Shown here one piece after another: positions 50,899 through 59,458 of a DNA stretch of 64,000 nucleotides. How positions within the stretch are numbered: position 1 is the stretch's first letter; every line of letters starts with the position of its first letter. The position numbers were made by a program, and so were the translations under genes. The DNA comes from Herbidospora yilanensis. GTDB taxonomy: Bacteria > Actinomycetota > Actinomycetes > Streptosporangiales > Streptosporangiaceae. Location: positions 854,978-918,977 of the forward strand of contig NZ_BBXE01000013.1 of assembly GCF_001570565.1 (NCBI RefSeq), given 5' to 3'. The notes beneath the pieces were generated by a model. That model was given only the letters and a program-made list of their open reading frames with translations, was not told where the DNA came from and did not search any database.

Positions 50899-52200
50899 TT
50901 ACTCAGGGGAGATGTGCCCGCTCCTGCCTCGGCGGCGGGCAAGTCGCGTACCGATGACCACGGGGGCCATGGCGGCTATGAACCACACGAAGTGCAGCAC
51001 CACCAGTGCGGCCCACACCCTCTTGTCGGATACCTTCGCCCAGCTCAGCAGCACGGTACCGACCACGATGACGTAGCTGGTCAGCAGATAGCCCCGCAAA
51101 ATTCCGCTGATCCTCAATGCTCGTCGCACCTGCCCCGACCCGAACCACCACCGCACGGCCGACCAGGCGAGGACCGACAGAGCGACCGCGCCCAGCAGGG
51201 GTAGGAGTGCCCCGTCGGTTGCCGGGGGCGCGCCGTCTGCGGCGGTGGCGGCGAGGGATCCTGTCAGGAAGAAGGGCACCATGCAGACGACGGCGGCCGC
51301 GGCGGTGGCCGTGATTCGCAGACTCTCTTCGTCGGCCATATGCAGATCGCGCGAAAGTGCTCTTCTCCGGCTGATCGCCACTTCTGGCCGGTCGCCTCTT
51401 CGTTTGATTCTGATGAGGCGTACAAGGCCCCAGACAACGGCTCCGATCGCGGCGATGATCAGAAAACCCGGTAAGGAATGTTCGCCGTCTGGACGGTTCT
51501 GGTCGATTCTCAGCAGGTGAGCGACACCGTCCCCCGCCATTTGGATGAACTGGCGGCCGGCCACGAGTACGGCGATGACGGCGGGTAATGCCAAGCAACC
51601 CAGCCAACCGGTGGTGTCCTTGCTCGGACGGGCCCCAGCCAGCGCCTTCTGGATCTCGGCGTTGCCGGGTGCCAGTTCTGCGGCGTGTTCCAGGGCGGCG
51701 ACGCCTTCCCTACGGGCGCGAATGCGTCCAGGCGGGTGCGCCAGCAGAGCCTCACCAAGAGCCAGATGGGCCGATGCCTCACCTGGCGCGAGGTCCACGG
51801 CTCGGCGTGCCGCGCGTTCGGCCTCGTGTTGCGGCACTCGCAGTTCACCCGCTGCGGTCGCGGCGCGGGCCAAGGCCACATGTCCCCGCCAGTCATGCGG
51901 GTTCAGCGTGGTCGCGCGCAAGCCGTGGGAGATGGCCTGAGTGGTGTCACCCAGTTCGCGGAAGATCATGCTGGCGAGAGCCAGGCAGTCGGCGCCTGGG
52001 GGCGAGGTCAGGAACATGGCGCGATCGATCAGTTCGCGTGCGGACTCGGCATCCTTCTGTCGAGCGTGGATCAGCGCGTCGAGCAGGACGGGGAACGGTT
52101 CCCCGGGGCGTTCCGCGCGAAGGCCGCGCACGAAGGCGGAGGCTTCGCCGAACGATTCCCTGGCACAGAGTTCGCTCACATGGCCGAGTTCGTCCGACAC
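50899..52200 (-). CDS. TPR-repeat membrane protein
   Basis: Protein of 433 residues. The N-half (1-190) is helical with TPR-like repeats (AISHGLRATTLNPHDWRGHV, RRAVDLAPGEASAHLALGEA, ALEHAAELAPGNAEIQKALA). Five to six membrane helices follow in the C-half (LALPAVIAVLVAG, LPGFLIIAAIGAVVWGLV, and others). GTG start at 52200. A scaffold role is suggested by the TPRs. Function unknown. Confidence 0.75.
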   Translation of the reverse strand: MSDELGHVSELCARESFGEASAFVRGLRAERPGEPFPVLLDALIHARQKDAESARELIDRAMFLTSPPGADCLALASMIFRELGDTTQAISHGLRATTLNPHDWRGHVALARAATAAGELRVPQHEAERAARRAVDLAPGEASAHLALGEALLAHPPGRIRARREGVAALEHAAELAPGNAEIQKALAGARPSKDTTGWLGCLALPAVIAVLVAGRQFIQMAGDGVAHLLRIDQNRPDGEHSLPGFLIIAAIGAVVWGLVRLIRIKRRGDRPEVAISRRRALSRDLHMADEESLRITATAAAAVVCMVPFFLTGSLAATAADGAPPATDGALLPLLGAVALSVLAWSAVRWWFGSGQVRRALRISGILRGYLLTSYVIVVGTVLLSWAKVSDKRVWAALVVLHFVWFIAAMAPVVIGTRLARRRGRSGHISPE

Positions 52201-52286
52201 CGGACAAGGTTATGTCCGCGCCCCAAAGAGGGAGCTCACCCCTATGCCCCCGACGGGGAATCCGTCGGGCCCGGAAGGAGTCCGGG

Positions 52287-52835
52287 TCATCGACCTCGGG
52301 TGGCCCGGCCGAGGCGCAGGGCCGAGGCGAGGAAGAAGAGGCCGCCCAGGGTGGCGTAGCCGGCGAGGTTGAGCAGCGATGCGCCGTCCTGGCCGGCCTG
52401 CAGGATGAACGACGTTCCGGCCACGGTTGAGATGCCGCCGCTGAGGATCATGGGCCAATGGCCGTCCAGGTGGCGGCGGATGACACCCACGACCAGCTGT
52501 GTGACGCCGGACACGACGGCCCAGGCGCCCCACACGCGCAGCACCGCCGGGATGCCCGATGAGGCGGCGACGGCCAGGCCGGCGGCGGTCAGCCAGCTGA
52601 TGGCGATGTTGGCGTACAGGCTCGGTGCCGGGCCCTTGTCCTTCGACGAGCGGGCGTCGATGACGGCGGCGACTCCGTCGAACAGGGGGTAGAGCACCAG
52701 CAGGGCGATGCTGACCGGGCCGAGGCTCGACGCCGTCGCGGCCAGCAGGCCGGCCCAGACCAGGGCCAATGCGAAGCGGGCGAAGTACAGCCGGCGCAGG
52801 GAGGTGGCGACGGCGGAGGTGGTGACAGTGGTCAT
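52287..52835 (-). CDS. DUF308 family membrane protein
   Basis: Protein of 182 residues with about six short membrane helices in pairs, as in the HdeD/DUF308 family (FARFALALVWAGLLAATASS, IALLVLYPLFDGVAAVIDA, AGYATLGGLFFLASALRLG). GGAGG precedes the ATG at 52835. Divergent from the TetR regulator, with matching operator boxes between; it is the likely target. Function unknown. Confidence 0.82.
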   Translation of the reverse strand: MTTVTTSAVATSLRRLYFARFALALVWAGLLAATASSLGPVSIALLVLYPLFDGVAAVIDARSSKDKGPAPSLYANIAISWLTAAGLAVAASSGIPAVLRVWGAWAVVSGVTQLVVGVIRRHLDGHWPMILSGGISTVAGTSFILQAGQDGASLLNLAGYATLGGLFFLASALRLGRATRGR

Positions 52836-52858
52836 GGGGATCCTCCGGCAAATGAGGT

Positions 52859-52923
52859 AGAACGTTCGGTATCGCTGCCCAGCCTGACACCATGATGTCG
52901 AGCACGTCAAGACCGAACGTTCT
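52859..52923. promoter_or_regulatory. Twin operators of the TetR regulator
   Basis: AGAACGTTCGGT (52859-52870) and its exact inverse ACCGAACGTTCT (52912-52923) lie between the divergent genes. Each contains the palindrome GAACGTTC. One lies near each start, so both genes are probably repressed together. Confidence 0.65.
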
Positions 52924-52939
52924 GTCTGCTAATCTCGCC

Positions 52940-53521
52940 ATGGTGAAGAACACTCGAGGCCAGGTGTCCGAAGCGCGTGCGCGGCTGCTCGGCACCGCCA
53001 CCCGGCTCTTCTACATGGAAGGGCTTCACTCCGTGGGGATCGACCGGATCGTCGCCGAGGCCAAGGTGACCCGTGCGACGCTCTACCGGCACTTCACCGG
53101 GAAGGACGAGCTCGTCGTCGCCTATCTGCGGGAGGCCGATCAGGCCATTCGCGATCGGGTCGGCGAAGCCCTCGGCAGTGGGAGGCCGGCGGGCGAGATC
53201 CTGCGCATGGTGGCCAGGGCCATCGCCGAGGACATCGGGTCGCCCGGGTTTCGCGGGTGCGCGTTCCTCAACGCCGTGGCGGAGTATCCGGACCCCGAGC
53301 ATCCCGTGCACCGAGCCGTGCTGGCGCATCGCGAATGGTTCCTGCGCACCGTCACCGATCTGCTCGCGCAGGCCGGGAAGACGCCGCCCGAGCTCGCGGG
53401 GCGGCATTTCGTCATGTTGCGCGACGGCGCGATGGCGTCGGGCTGCCTGTCCGAACCGGCCGCGGTCGGCGAGACGTTCCTTCAGGGGATCGAGGGGATT
53501 CTGCGCGCCGATCCCCTGTAG
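52940..53521 (+). CDS. TetR family transcriptional regulator
   Basis: Repressor of 193 residues. The helix-turn-helix is in GIDRIVAEAKVTRATLYRHF, followed by the ligand domain (GFRGCAFLNAVAEYPDPEHP). Start at the ATG at 52940 or the GTG right after; TAATCT ends only five bases before, so the message may be leaderless. Regulates the divergent DUF308 gene through the boxes described. Ligand unknown. Confidence 0.9.
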   Translation: MVKNTRGQVSEARARLLGTATRLFYMEGLHSVGIDRIVAEAKVTRATLYRHFTGKDELVVAYLREADQAIRDRVGEALGSGRPAGEILRMVARAIAEDIGSPGFRGCAFLNAVAEYPDPEHPVHRAVLAHREWFLRTVTDLLAQAGKTPPELAGRHFVMLRDGAMASGCLSEPAAVGETFLQGIEGILRADPL

Positions 53522-53652
53522 TAGCGCTTCCCTCCGCGTCGCGGAAGGTCGATCCATGGTGGGTTGGCATCGCGTGGATCGTGTCTCCGCCTGTCCTGCC
53601 GGTCATTCCGCATCGGCTGGGGGCGTCCGCCGGGGTGAGGCGCCGGTGGCCG

Positions 53653-54609
53653 TCAGTGCGGATACGCCCTCGGCGGGCGCGGGGTGATCTCCGCCCGGAA
53701 GCCCTCGATGATGGAGCTGATCTGGCGCATCAGGACGGTGTCTTCGAGGCGGTCCAGGTAGAGCGAGCGGCGGGCCAGGGCGTCGGCGTCGACGGCCCAG
53801 TAGAGGGCCATGAGCGGGTTGACGAACAACTCGCTGCCCCTGGTGCGCGTGGTGAACTGGACGTCGCCGAACCTGCCGGTCAGGGCCGCCGCGATGGAGC
53901 CGTTGACGATGCTCGGGTGTTCGGGGGTGTCGGCTTGGGCGCACGCGACGGCGTCCAGATAGATCTCCGCCGCCCGGCCGGCCCGGGGAATGGAGAAGGC
54001 GCCGAGATAGGCGCCCTCTCGGTCGAGGGCCGCCAGGTTCTCCAGCACCTGGACGTGGTTGACCCCGTGATACGCGTCGACGCCGAAACCCAGGCAGACG
54101 ACGATCTTCTCCGCGACGTCGAGCCGGTGGACGGCGGCCAGGCTGGCCATGTCCTCCTCGGGGGTGCCCAGGCCCGCCTCGTCTCCCCGGAGCAGGATGT
54201 CGGTGCCGCCGTCGACCAGCACGATCGCGTCGATGTCCAGGCGTTCGGTCAGCATCCGGTAGGCCGCCCGTAACGGGGTGACGCCGACCTTGGGGAAGGC
54301 GTGAACCGTGGAGGGCAGGCCGTGGGTTTCGAGGCAGCGGGCGAGTGACCGTTCGGGGAAATAGGAGTCACGGCCGGCCGTCTCGGGCCCGATCACGGCC
54401 ACGTTCTCGCCCAGCCAGACGTCGAGGTCGAGGCCGTGGAGGCGGCTGAACGACAGGTTGGCCAGGTGGACCTCCTTGCCCGCCGCCCACAGTTCCACGG
54501 CGAGCGGGAGCCCGGCGAAGACGTCGAATCCTCCGCCCGCCCCGGCGATCAGGACGCGGCGGGCCTGCTTGAGCCGGGTGAAAAGAGGGGGTTCGGCCAA
54601 CGAGAACAC
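53653..54609 (-). CDS. DUF1152 domain-containing protein
   Basis: Soluble protein of 318 residues with a Rossmann-like start (RRVLIAGAGGGFDVFAGLPL) and the family blocks IVLVDGGTDILLRGDEAGLG and VVCLGFGVDAYHGVNHVQV. DUF1152 proteins have no assigned reaction; the conserved Asp residues suggest nucleotide or metal binding. GTG start. Stands alone. Confidence 0.82.
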   Translation of the reverse strand: MFSLAEPPLFTRLKQARRVLIAGAGGGFDVFAGLPLAVELWAAGKEVHLANLSFSRLHGLDLDVWLGENVAVIGPETAGRDSYFPERSLARCLETHGLPSTVHAFPKVGVTPLRAAYRMLTERLDIDAIVLVDGGTDILLRGDEAGLGTPEEDMASLAAVHRLDVAEKIVVCLGFGVDAYHGVNHVQVLENLAALDREGAYLGAFSIPRAGRAAEIYLDAVACAQADTPEHPSIVNGSIAAALTGRFGDVQFTTRTRGSELFVNPLMALYWAVDADALARRSLYLDRLEDTVLMRQISSIIEGFRAEITPRPPRAYPH

Positions 54610-54662
54610 GCCGGGAACCTACCGGTGGAATGCCCCGTGGGGCGGGGAAGTTGGCAGCTCGT

Positions 54663-55343
54663 ATGACAACAGTTGCATTCATCGGCAGCGGGCACATCGG
54701 CGGCACGGTCGCCCGGCTCGCCGTCGCGGCCGGTTACGACGTCGTCCTGAGCAACTCGCGGGGGCCCGAGACGTTGCGGGACCTGGTCGACGAGCTCGGG
54801 CCGAGGGCCAGGGCGGCGACCGCGGCCGAGGCCGCCGAGGCCGGCGACTTCGTGGTCGTCAGCGTTCCGCTGGGCGCCTACCGCCAGGTCCCGGTGGAGC
54901 CGCTCGCCGGCAAGACCGTGCTCGACACGAACAACTACTACCCGGACCGCGACGGGGTCTTCCCCGAGCTCGACGCCGACACCACCACGTCCAGCGAACT
55001 GCTGCAGGCGCATCTGGCGACGTCCAAGGTGGTCAAGGTCTTCAACAACATCTACTTCGTGCACCTGCGGGCACTGCCGCGGCCCTCGGGCGCGGCCGAC
55101 CGCAGCGCGCTCGCCGTCGCGGGCGACGACGCCGCCGCGAAGGCGGAGGCGATCGAGTTCCTCGACCGGATCGGCTACGACGCCGTCGACGCCGGGAAGC
55201 TCGCGGACGGGTGGCGCTACCAGCCGGGCACCCCTGCCTACGGCGGCCTCTACGCCGGGGACACCGAGAACTTCTGGGAGTCGCCCGGCGTGCCCAGCGA
55301 CGCCGAGTCGGTCCAGGCGAAGCTGGACGCCGCCCGGCGTTGA
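54663..55343 (+). CDS. NADPH-dependent F420 reductase-like dinucleotide-binding protein
   Basis: Protein of 226 residues with an N-terminal Rossmann motif (VAFIGSGHIGGTVARLAV) and the NNYYPDRDG and VVKVFNNIYFVHLRAL blocks of the F420H2:NADP oxidoreductase-like family. Cofactor binding is likely, the substrate unclear; the usual F420 C-terminal domain is shorter than in true Fno. Start at the ATG at 54663. Confidence 0.82.
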   Translation: MTTVAFIGSGHIGGTVARLAVAAGYDVVLSNSRGPETLRDLVDELGPRARAATAAEAAEAGDFVVVSVPLGAYRQVPVEPLAGKTVLDTNNYYPDRDGVFPELDADTTTSSELLQAHLATSKVVKVFNNIYFVHLRALPRPSGAADRSALAVAGDDAAAKAEAIEFLDRIGYDAVDAGKLADGWRYQPGTPAYGGLYAGDTENFWESPGVPSDAESVQAKLDAARR

Positions 55344-55396
55344 CGCTCAGGGGATGGCCATGACCTGGTCGTCCGCGTAGGGCACGCAGGCGGTGT

Positions 55397-56215
55397 CTAC
55401 TCACCCGACAGGAACTCGCGGGCGCCGCGCAGCCTGGTCTTCAGGTGCCGCTGGGTCAGCCCGCAGTCGAGCCGCACGTCCCGTCGCCCCGCCAGCCCGG
55501 CGTCGGCCCGCGTGCCCGACGGCAGCCGGGCCGGGTCGATGCCGTCTCGCCGGGCGATCAGCAGGCCGAGTTCGTAGCGGCTCAGCGCGTCGGTTCCGGC
55601 CAGGTGGTGGACGCCCGCGCGCCCCGAGTCCGCGAGTTCGAGCAGGCCCGCCGCGAGGTCGGCGACATGGACGGGGCAGCGCACGTCGTCGGTGAACAGG
55701 ATCCCGGGCCGGTCGCCCGAGGCCAGCGTGTGCACCAGGGCCTCGTGCGGCGAGCCGCCGTCACCGATGATCAGCGACGTCCGGGCGATCACCGCGGTGG
55801 GGTTGACCGTCTGGGCCGCCACCTCCGCCGCCGCCTTGGCCGCGCCGTAGGGGCTGTCGGGGTCGGGGACGGCGTCCTCTGCGTAGGTGACCGCCGCACC
55901 GGAGAAGACGGCGTCGCTCGACACCTGCACCAGCCGGACGCCGGCCGTCTCGACGGCGACGTTGGCCGCGCCCACGGCCGTGGTGACCCAGTCGGACTGG
56001 ACGTAGGCCGCGTTGACGACGACGTCTGGGGCGACCTCGGCGACCAGGCGGGCCACGTCGGCGCGGTCACGGACGTCGAGCGACCGCCAGCCGGCTTCGG
56101 CCGCCGCGCCCGGACGGGTGAAGTAGGTGGCGGCCACAACGTGGCCGTGGGCCGCCGCCTGCCGGACGAGTTCGGCGCCCAGGAAACCGGTGCCGCCGAC
56201 GACCAGGATCTTCAT
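55397..56215 (-). CDS. RmlD-like NAD(P)-dependent sugar nucleotide reductase family protein
   Basis: Extended SDR of 272 residues. GGTGFLGAELV is the cofactor motif, VSSDAVFSG holds the catalytic Ser/Thr, and the Tyr-Lys pair is in SPYGAAKAAAE. VIARTSLIIGDGG and HLAGTDALSRYELG are typical of RmlD/dTDP-4-dehydrorhamnose reductases. No other rhamnose genes are nearby, so the true substrate is open. Confidence 0.82.
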   Translation of the reverse strand: MKILVVGGTGFLGAELVRQAAAHGHVVAATYFTRPGAAAEAGWRSLDVRDRADVARLVAEVAPDVVVNAAYVQSDWVTTAVGAANVAVETAGVRLVQVSSDAVFSGAAVTYAEDAVPDPDSPYGAAKAAAEVAAQTVNPTAVIARTSLIIGDGGSPHEALVHTLASGDRPGILFTDDVRCPVHVADLAAGLLELADSGRAGVHHLAGTDALSRYELGLLIARRDGIDPARLPSGTRADAGLAGRRDVRLDCGLTQRHLKTRLRGAREFLSGE

Positions 56216-56274
56216 GGCAGCGACCGTAACAAATGGGTTGCATGACCGGCTGGGCGGCCGGAAGGGTCGTCGGA

Positions 56275-57168
56275 ATGCATGCCAACCAGTTGACGGTGTC
56301 GCCCCGGATGGTCCGCGCGCTGGTCGACGAGCAGTTCCCCCAGTGGCGCGACCTCGCCGTCACGGGCGTCGTCTCCCACGGGACCGTCAACGCGATCTTC
56401 CGCATCGGCGACCGTTACACGGCGCGTTTCCCCCTGAAGCCTCCCGGCGACGTCGAGTCGACGCGGCACTGGCTCGAAGCCGAGGCCGGGGCCGCCCGTG
56501 AGCTGGCCGGGCGGACGCGGTTCCGCTCGCCCGAACCGGTCGCGCTCGGCGAACCCGGGGCGGGTTATCCGCTGCCGTGGTCGGTGCAGACCTGGTTGCC
56601 CGGGGTCGTCGCCATCGACGACCATCCCGGGGAGTCGGCCGGGTTCGCGCACGACCTGGCCGATCTCATCACCGACCTGCGCGCGATCGACACCCGTGGC
56701 CGGACGTTCTCCGGTGGCGGCCGGGGTGGTGAGATCGACGTACACGACGAGTGGGTGGAGACCTGCCTCCGGCAGAGCGAGGCGCTGCTCGACGTGCCGA
56801 GGCTGCGCAAACTGTGGGCGGACTTGCGCGTGTTGCCGCGCCGGTCGGCCGACGTGATGACCCACGGCGACCTGCTGCCCGGCAACGTGCTGGTGGCCGG
56901 TGGGCGGCTGACGGGGATCCTCGACGTCGGCGGGTTCGGGGCGGCCGATCCGGCGCTCGACCTGCTGAGCGCCTGGAACCTGCTTGAGAGCGGGCCCCGT
57001 GAGGTTTTCCGCGAACTGCTCGGGGTCGACGACCTCGAATGGGAGCGGGGGAAGGCGTGGGCGTTCGTGCAGGCGATGGGGTGCGTCTGGTACTACGTGA
57101 GAAGCAATCCGGTCATGTCCCACCTGGGCAAACGCTGCCTCGACCGCCTGCTGGCCGACGTGGGCTGA
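56275..57168 (+). CDS. Aminoglycoside phosphotransferase (APH) family kinase
   Basis: Kinase-fold protein of 297 residues. The Brenner loop MTHGDLLPGNVL (His-Gly-Asp, about 200) is intact. The metal-binding DFG-like motif reads LDVGGFGAADPALDL. A Lys for ATP is probably in TARFPLKPPGD. APH-fold enzymes phosphorylate small molecules, not only antibiotics; resistance cannot be claimed. Start at the ATG at 56275, 59 bases from the divergent RmlD-like gene. Confidence 0.85.
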   Translation: MHANQLTVSPRMVRALVDEQFPQWRDLAVTGVVSHGTVNAIFRIGDRYTARFPLKPPGDVESTRHWLEAEAGAARELAGRTRFRSPEPVALGEPGAGYPLPWSVQTWLPGVVAIDDHPGESAGFAHDLADLITDLRAIDTRGRTFSGGGRGGEIDVHDEWVETCLRQSEALLDVPRLRKLWADLRVLPRRSADVMTHGDLLPGNVLVAGGRLTGILDVGGFGAADPALDLLSAWNLLESGPREVFRELLGVDDLEWERGKAWAFVQAMGCVWYYVRSNPVMSHLGKRCLDRLLADVG

Positions 57169-57220
57169 CAGCGCGGGTCCTCGACCGCTTTCGGCGATCT
57201 CAGGCGATTAGGGTCTCCGC

Positions 57221-57907
57221 ATGAGCGGAAACCGCCGCCTGCTGAGTGTCGTCGGCGAACTCGCCTTATTGGGCTTGGTGTTCGTCCTCTTCTCACGCCT
57301 GCACGCCGCCGCCGGAGCAGGCGTCGCCGAAGAGGCCGCGGCCAACGCGCTCGTCCTCCAGTCGTGGGAACACGCCCTGGGGCTGGACATCGAGCCGGCC
57401 GCGAATCGATGGCTCACCGGCCATCCGGCGCTCGTTCAGCCGGCGATTCTCTACTACCGCCTCTATTACGTCGTCCTGGCCGCTGTTCTGGTCTGGCTTT
57501 TCGTCCGTCACCCGGACGTCTACGTGAAAGCCCGCCGCACCATGGTGCTGATGCTCGCGTTCGCTCTGGTGGTCTTCTTCACGATCCCGATGTCGCCGCC
57601 GAGGTTCGCGCTCCCGGGCGTCGTCGACGTCGTCGGATCGAGAGGCGCGAACCTCTATTCCGCCCTGCCCAGCCTCCATTTCGGCTGGTCGCTCTGGGCC
57701 GGCTACGCCGTCTGGGCGGCACGCCCACGCCTGGCGGTCCTGGCGTGGGCGTTTCCCGTCGGGATGGCGGTGGTGGTGGTCGTCACGGGCAACCACTACG
57801 TGCTCGACCTCGTGGCGAGTGTGGTGCTGCTCGCCGTCGCGGTCGGGGTCAGGAGATGGTCAGAGTCCCGTTGGAGTTCCGTGCGCAGGTCACGACCGTC
57901 CGGGTAG
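57221..57907 (+). CDS. PAP2 family membrane phosphatase
   Basis: Polytopic protein of 228 residues with six hydrophobic helices. The catalytic stretch is SALPSLHFGWSLW and GNHYVLDLVASV (the two PAP2 histidines), preceded by PMSPPRF. This resembles the Aur1/inositol-phosphotransferase-like branch seen in actinomycetes. It would dephosphorylate or transfer on lipid phosphates. Its last 59 bases overlap the convergent SGNH gene. Confidence 0.85.
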   Translation: MSGNRRLLSVVGELALLGLVFVLFSRLHAAAGAGVAEEAAANALVLQSWEHALGLDIEPAANRWLTGHPALVQPAILYYRLYYVVLAAVLVWLFVRHPDVYVKARRTMVLMLAFALVVFFTIPMSPPRFALPGVVDVVGSRGANLYSALPSLHFGWSLWAGYAVWAARPRLAVLAWAFPVGMAVVVVVTGNHYVLDLVASVVLLAVAVGVRRWSESRWSSVRRSRPSG

Positions 57908-59102
57908 CGGCGGTCAGCGCGCCCGAGAGGCACTGGCCGAGGACGGTGTGCCCGGCGGCGTTGGGGTGCCACGACTCCTGGCAGGTCTGGAAGTAGGTCA
58001 CGCAGGCGTTGGCCGCCCGCTGGATGCGGATCTTGTCCCAGCCCGACAGGCTCGTGACGTGGTTGCCGGTCGGCCCCTCCATCACCCTGACCGGCGTGGC
58101 GAGGGTGCCCGACGGGCTGCCGGGGTTCTCGCACAGGCGGGCGCCGTCGAAGGCGCGCTGCACGTCGAGCACGCGCAGGTTGGCGGCCGGGCGTTCGGCG
58201 GCGAGGGTGTTGTACGCGTTCTTGACCAGGTCGCCGAGGTTGGTCGAGAAGACGTGGCCGGGGGCGAGGCTGGCGCGGTGGATCGGGCATCCGGCGGCGT
58301 ACCGTTCCGCGCCGAGGTCGCGGAACTTGTCGCGGGTGTCGGTGCGGCCGTCTTCGTCGCGGTACTGCGGGGCGACGTCCAGAGGCAGGGGGTTCGTGTA
58401 CGTCTGGAGCACCACCTGGTGCACGCCGTCGGCGTCGACCTGGGCGAGGGTGTCGAGGATCTGGCGCAGGGCCGCGGTGGTCTCGTTGGTGGCCGTGACG
58501 ACCTCCGCCGGGCTGCCGAGGTCGGACACCGTGCACGGCTCCTGCGGGACGTCTCCCCCGAGATAGGCCCAGAACTCCCACCAGCCGGTCCAGGCGTCGG
58601 CGATGAACCGGTTGGCGCACAACGTGGCGACGTCGCCGAAGGTGAACTGGCTGTTGTTGGAGCCGAGGCCGATGAGGACGACGTCGATGTCGTGCGTCTG
58701 CGCGACGGCGCGAAGCTGGTCGAGTTGCGACTTGACGGTGCGGCCGTTGGCGCGGGCGCTGGAGGCGTTGGCGACGTCGTGCGGCTGTCCGCCGGAACAG
58801 GCCAGGTTGAACCGGTCTTGGATGCCGGGAAGGTCGGCCTTGAACAGGGAGGCGTTGGCGGAGCGGTGGCAGAAGTAGGCGTTGTCGTTGGGCGCCGACC
58901 AGCCGGGGAAGCCCTGCGCGGTGCCGTTGGAGTCGACGACGGGCTGATAGTCGCCCGCCCCTTCGCCGCTGACGAAGCTGTCGCCGAGCGCGACGGCCGC
59001 CGTCGGAAGCGCGGCCTGGGCCGCGCCGCTCTGGATGACGTGGAGTCCTGCCGCGGCTAAGAGGAGTGCGGTCGTGATCGCTGCTCGGCGGAGTCTGCGC
59101 AT
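57849..59102 (-). CDS. Secreted SGNH/GDSL-type esterase
   Basis: Protein of 417 residues with a signal peptide (RRAAITTALLLAAAGLHVIQ to about 33). The nucleophile block is VALGDSFVSGEGAG, the oxyanion Asn in IGLGSNNSQF, and the closing HPNAAGH supplies His. Six or more Cys suggest disulfides. Related to large secreted SGNH hydrolases of Streptomyces; substrate unknown (lipids or acetylated polymers). Start at the ATG at 59102; longer reading is not signal-like. Confidence 0.9.
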   Translation of the reverse strand: MRRLRRAAITTALLLAAAGLHVIQSGAAQAALPTAAVALGDSFVSGEGAGDYQPVVDSNGTAQGFPGWSAPNDNAYFCHRSANASLFKADLPGIQDRFNLACSGGQPHDVANASSARANGRTVKSQLDQLRAVAQTHDIDVVLIGLGSNNSQFTFGDVATLCANRFIADAWTGWWEFWAYLGGDVPQEPCTVSDLGSPAEVVTATNETTAALRQILDTLAQVDADGVHQVVLQTYTNPLPLDVAPQYRDEDGRTDTRDKFRDLGAERYAAGCPIHRASLAPGHVFSTNLGDLVKNAYNTLAAERPAANLRVLDVQRAFDGARLCENPGSPSGTLATPVRVMEGPTGNHVTSLSGWDKIRIQRAANACVTYFQTCQESWHPNAAGHTVLGQCLSGALTAATRTVVTCARNSNGTLTIS

Positions 59103-59248
59103 GCGAAATTTCCTATCAAACTGGCAGGTAATGGAGGGTATTTCGATGACAACACGACTCACTCACCGAGTCAAGATCTTGTGAAGACCGCTTCACCCAC
59201 AAGACCGCGTATCGGCCCGATCGTCAAGGGGTCCTGTACCGTGCCGTG

Positions 59249-59458
59249 ATGGACGCGATCGCCTTGCTCGACTGGCTGCTGGAGTGTGACGTCGACGCGC
59301 TTCTCAGGGTGGACGCCGGCCGGGGCGGCGTCCGGCCGTGGACCTTCGCCGCGAGCACGGGCGAATGGTCCCTGCGCGTGGACGCGTTCTCGGCCGACGA
59401 ATGCATGGAGAAGACCCTCAAGGCCCTTGCGGACCACGGCCTGGTTCCGCCCGAATGA
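59249..59458 (+). CDS. Small protein coupled to a downstream kinase gene
   Basis: Protein of 69 residues (MDAIALLDWLLECDVDALLR, then TGEWSLRVDAFSADECMEK). No family recognised. Its stop overlaps the ATG of the kinase-like gene (ATGA), and a GTG three bases upstream is also possible. Conserved coupling would suggest a partner or regulator of the kinase. Confidence 0.6.
   Translation: MDAIALLDWLLECDVDALLRVDAGRGGVRPWTFAASTGEWSLRVDAFSADECMEKTLKALADHGLVPPE

Noticed and set aside
55347..55396. Short C-terminus-like minus-strand reading (ACVPYADDQVMAIP)
   Set aside because: Only about 16 codons before the RmlD-like stop and no start; could be a gene remnant but cannot be supported.
56275..57168. 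Antibiotic resistance call for the APH-family kinase
   Set aside because: The fold is shared with many metabolic kinases; no residue pattern specific to an aminoglycoside enzyme is seen.
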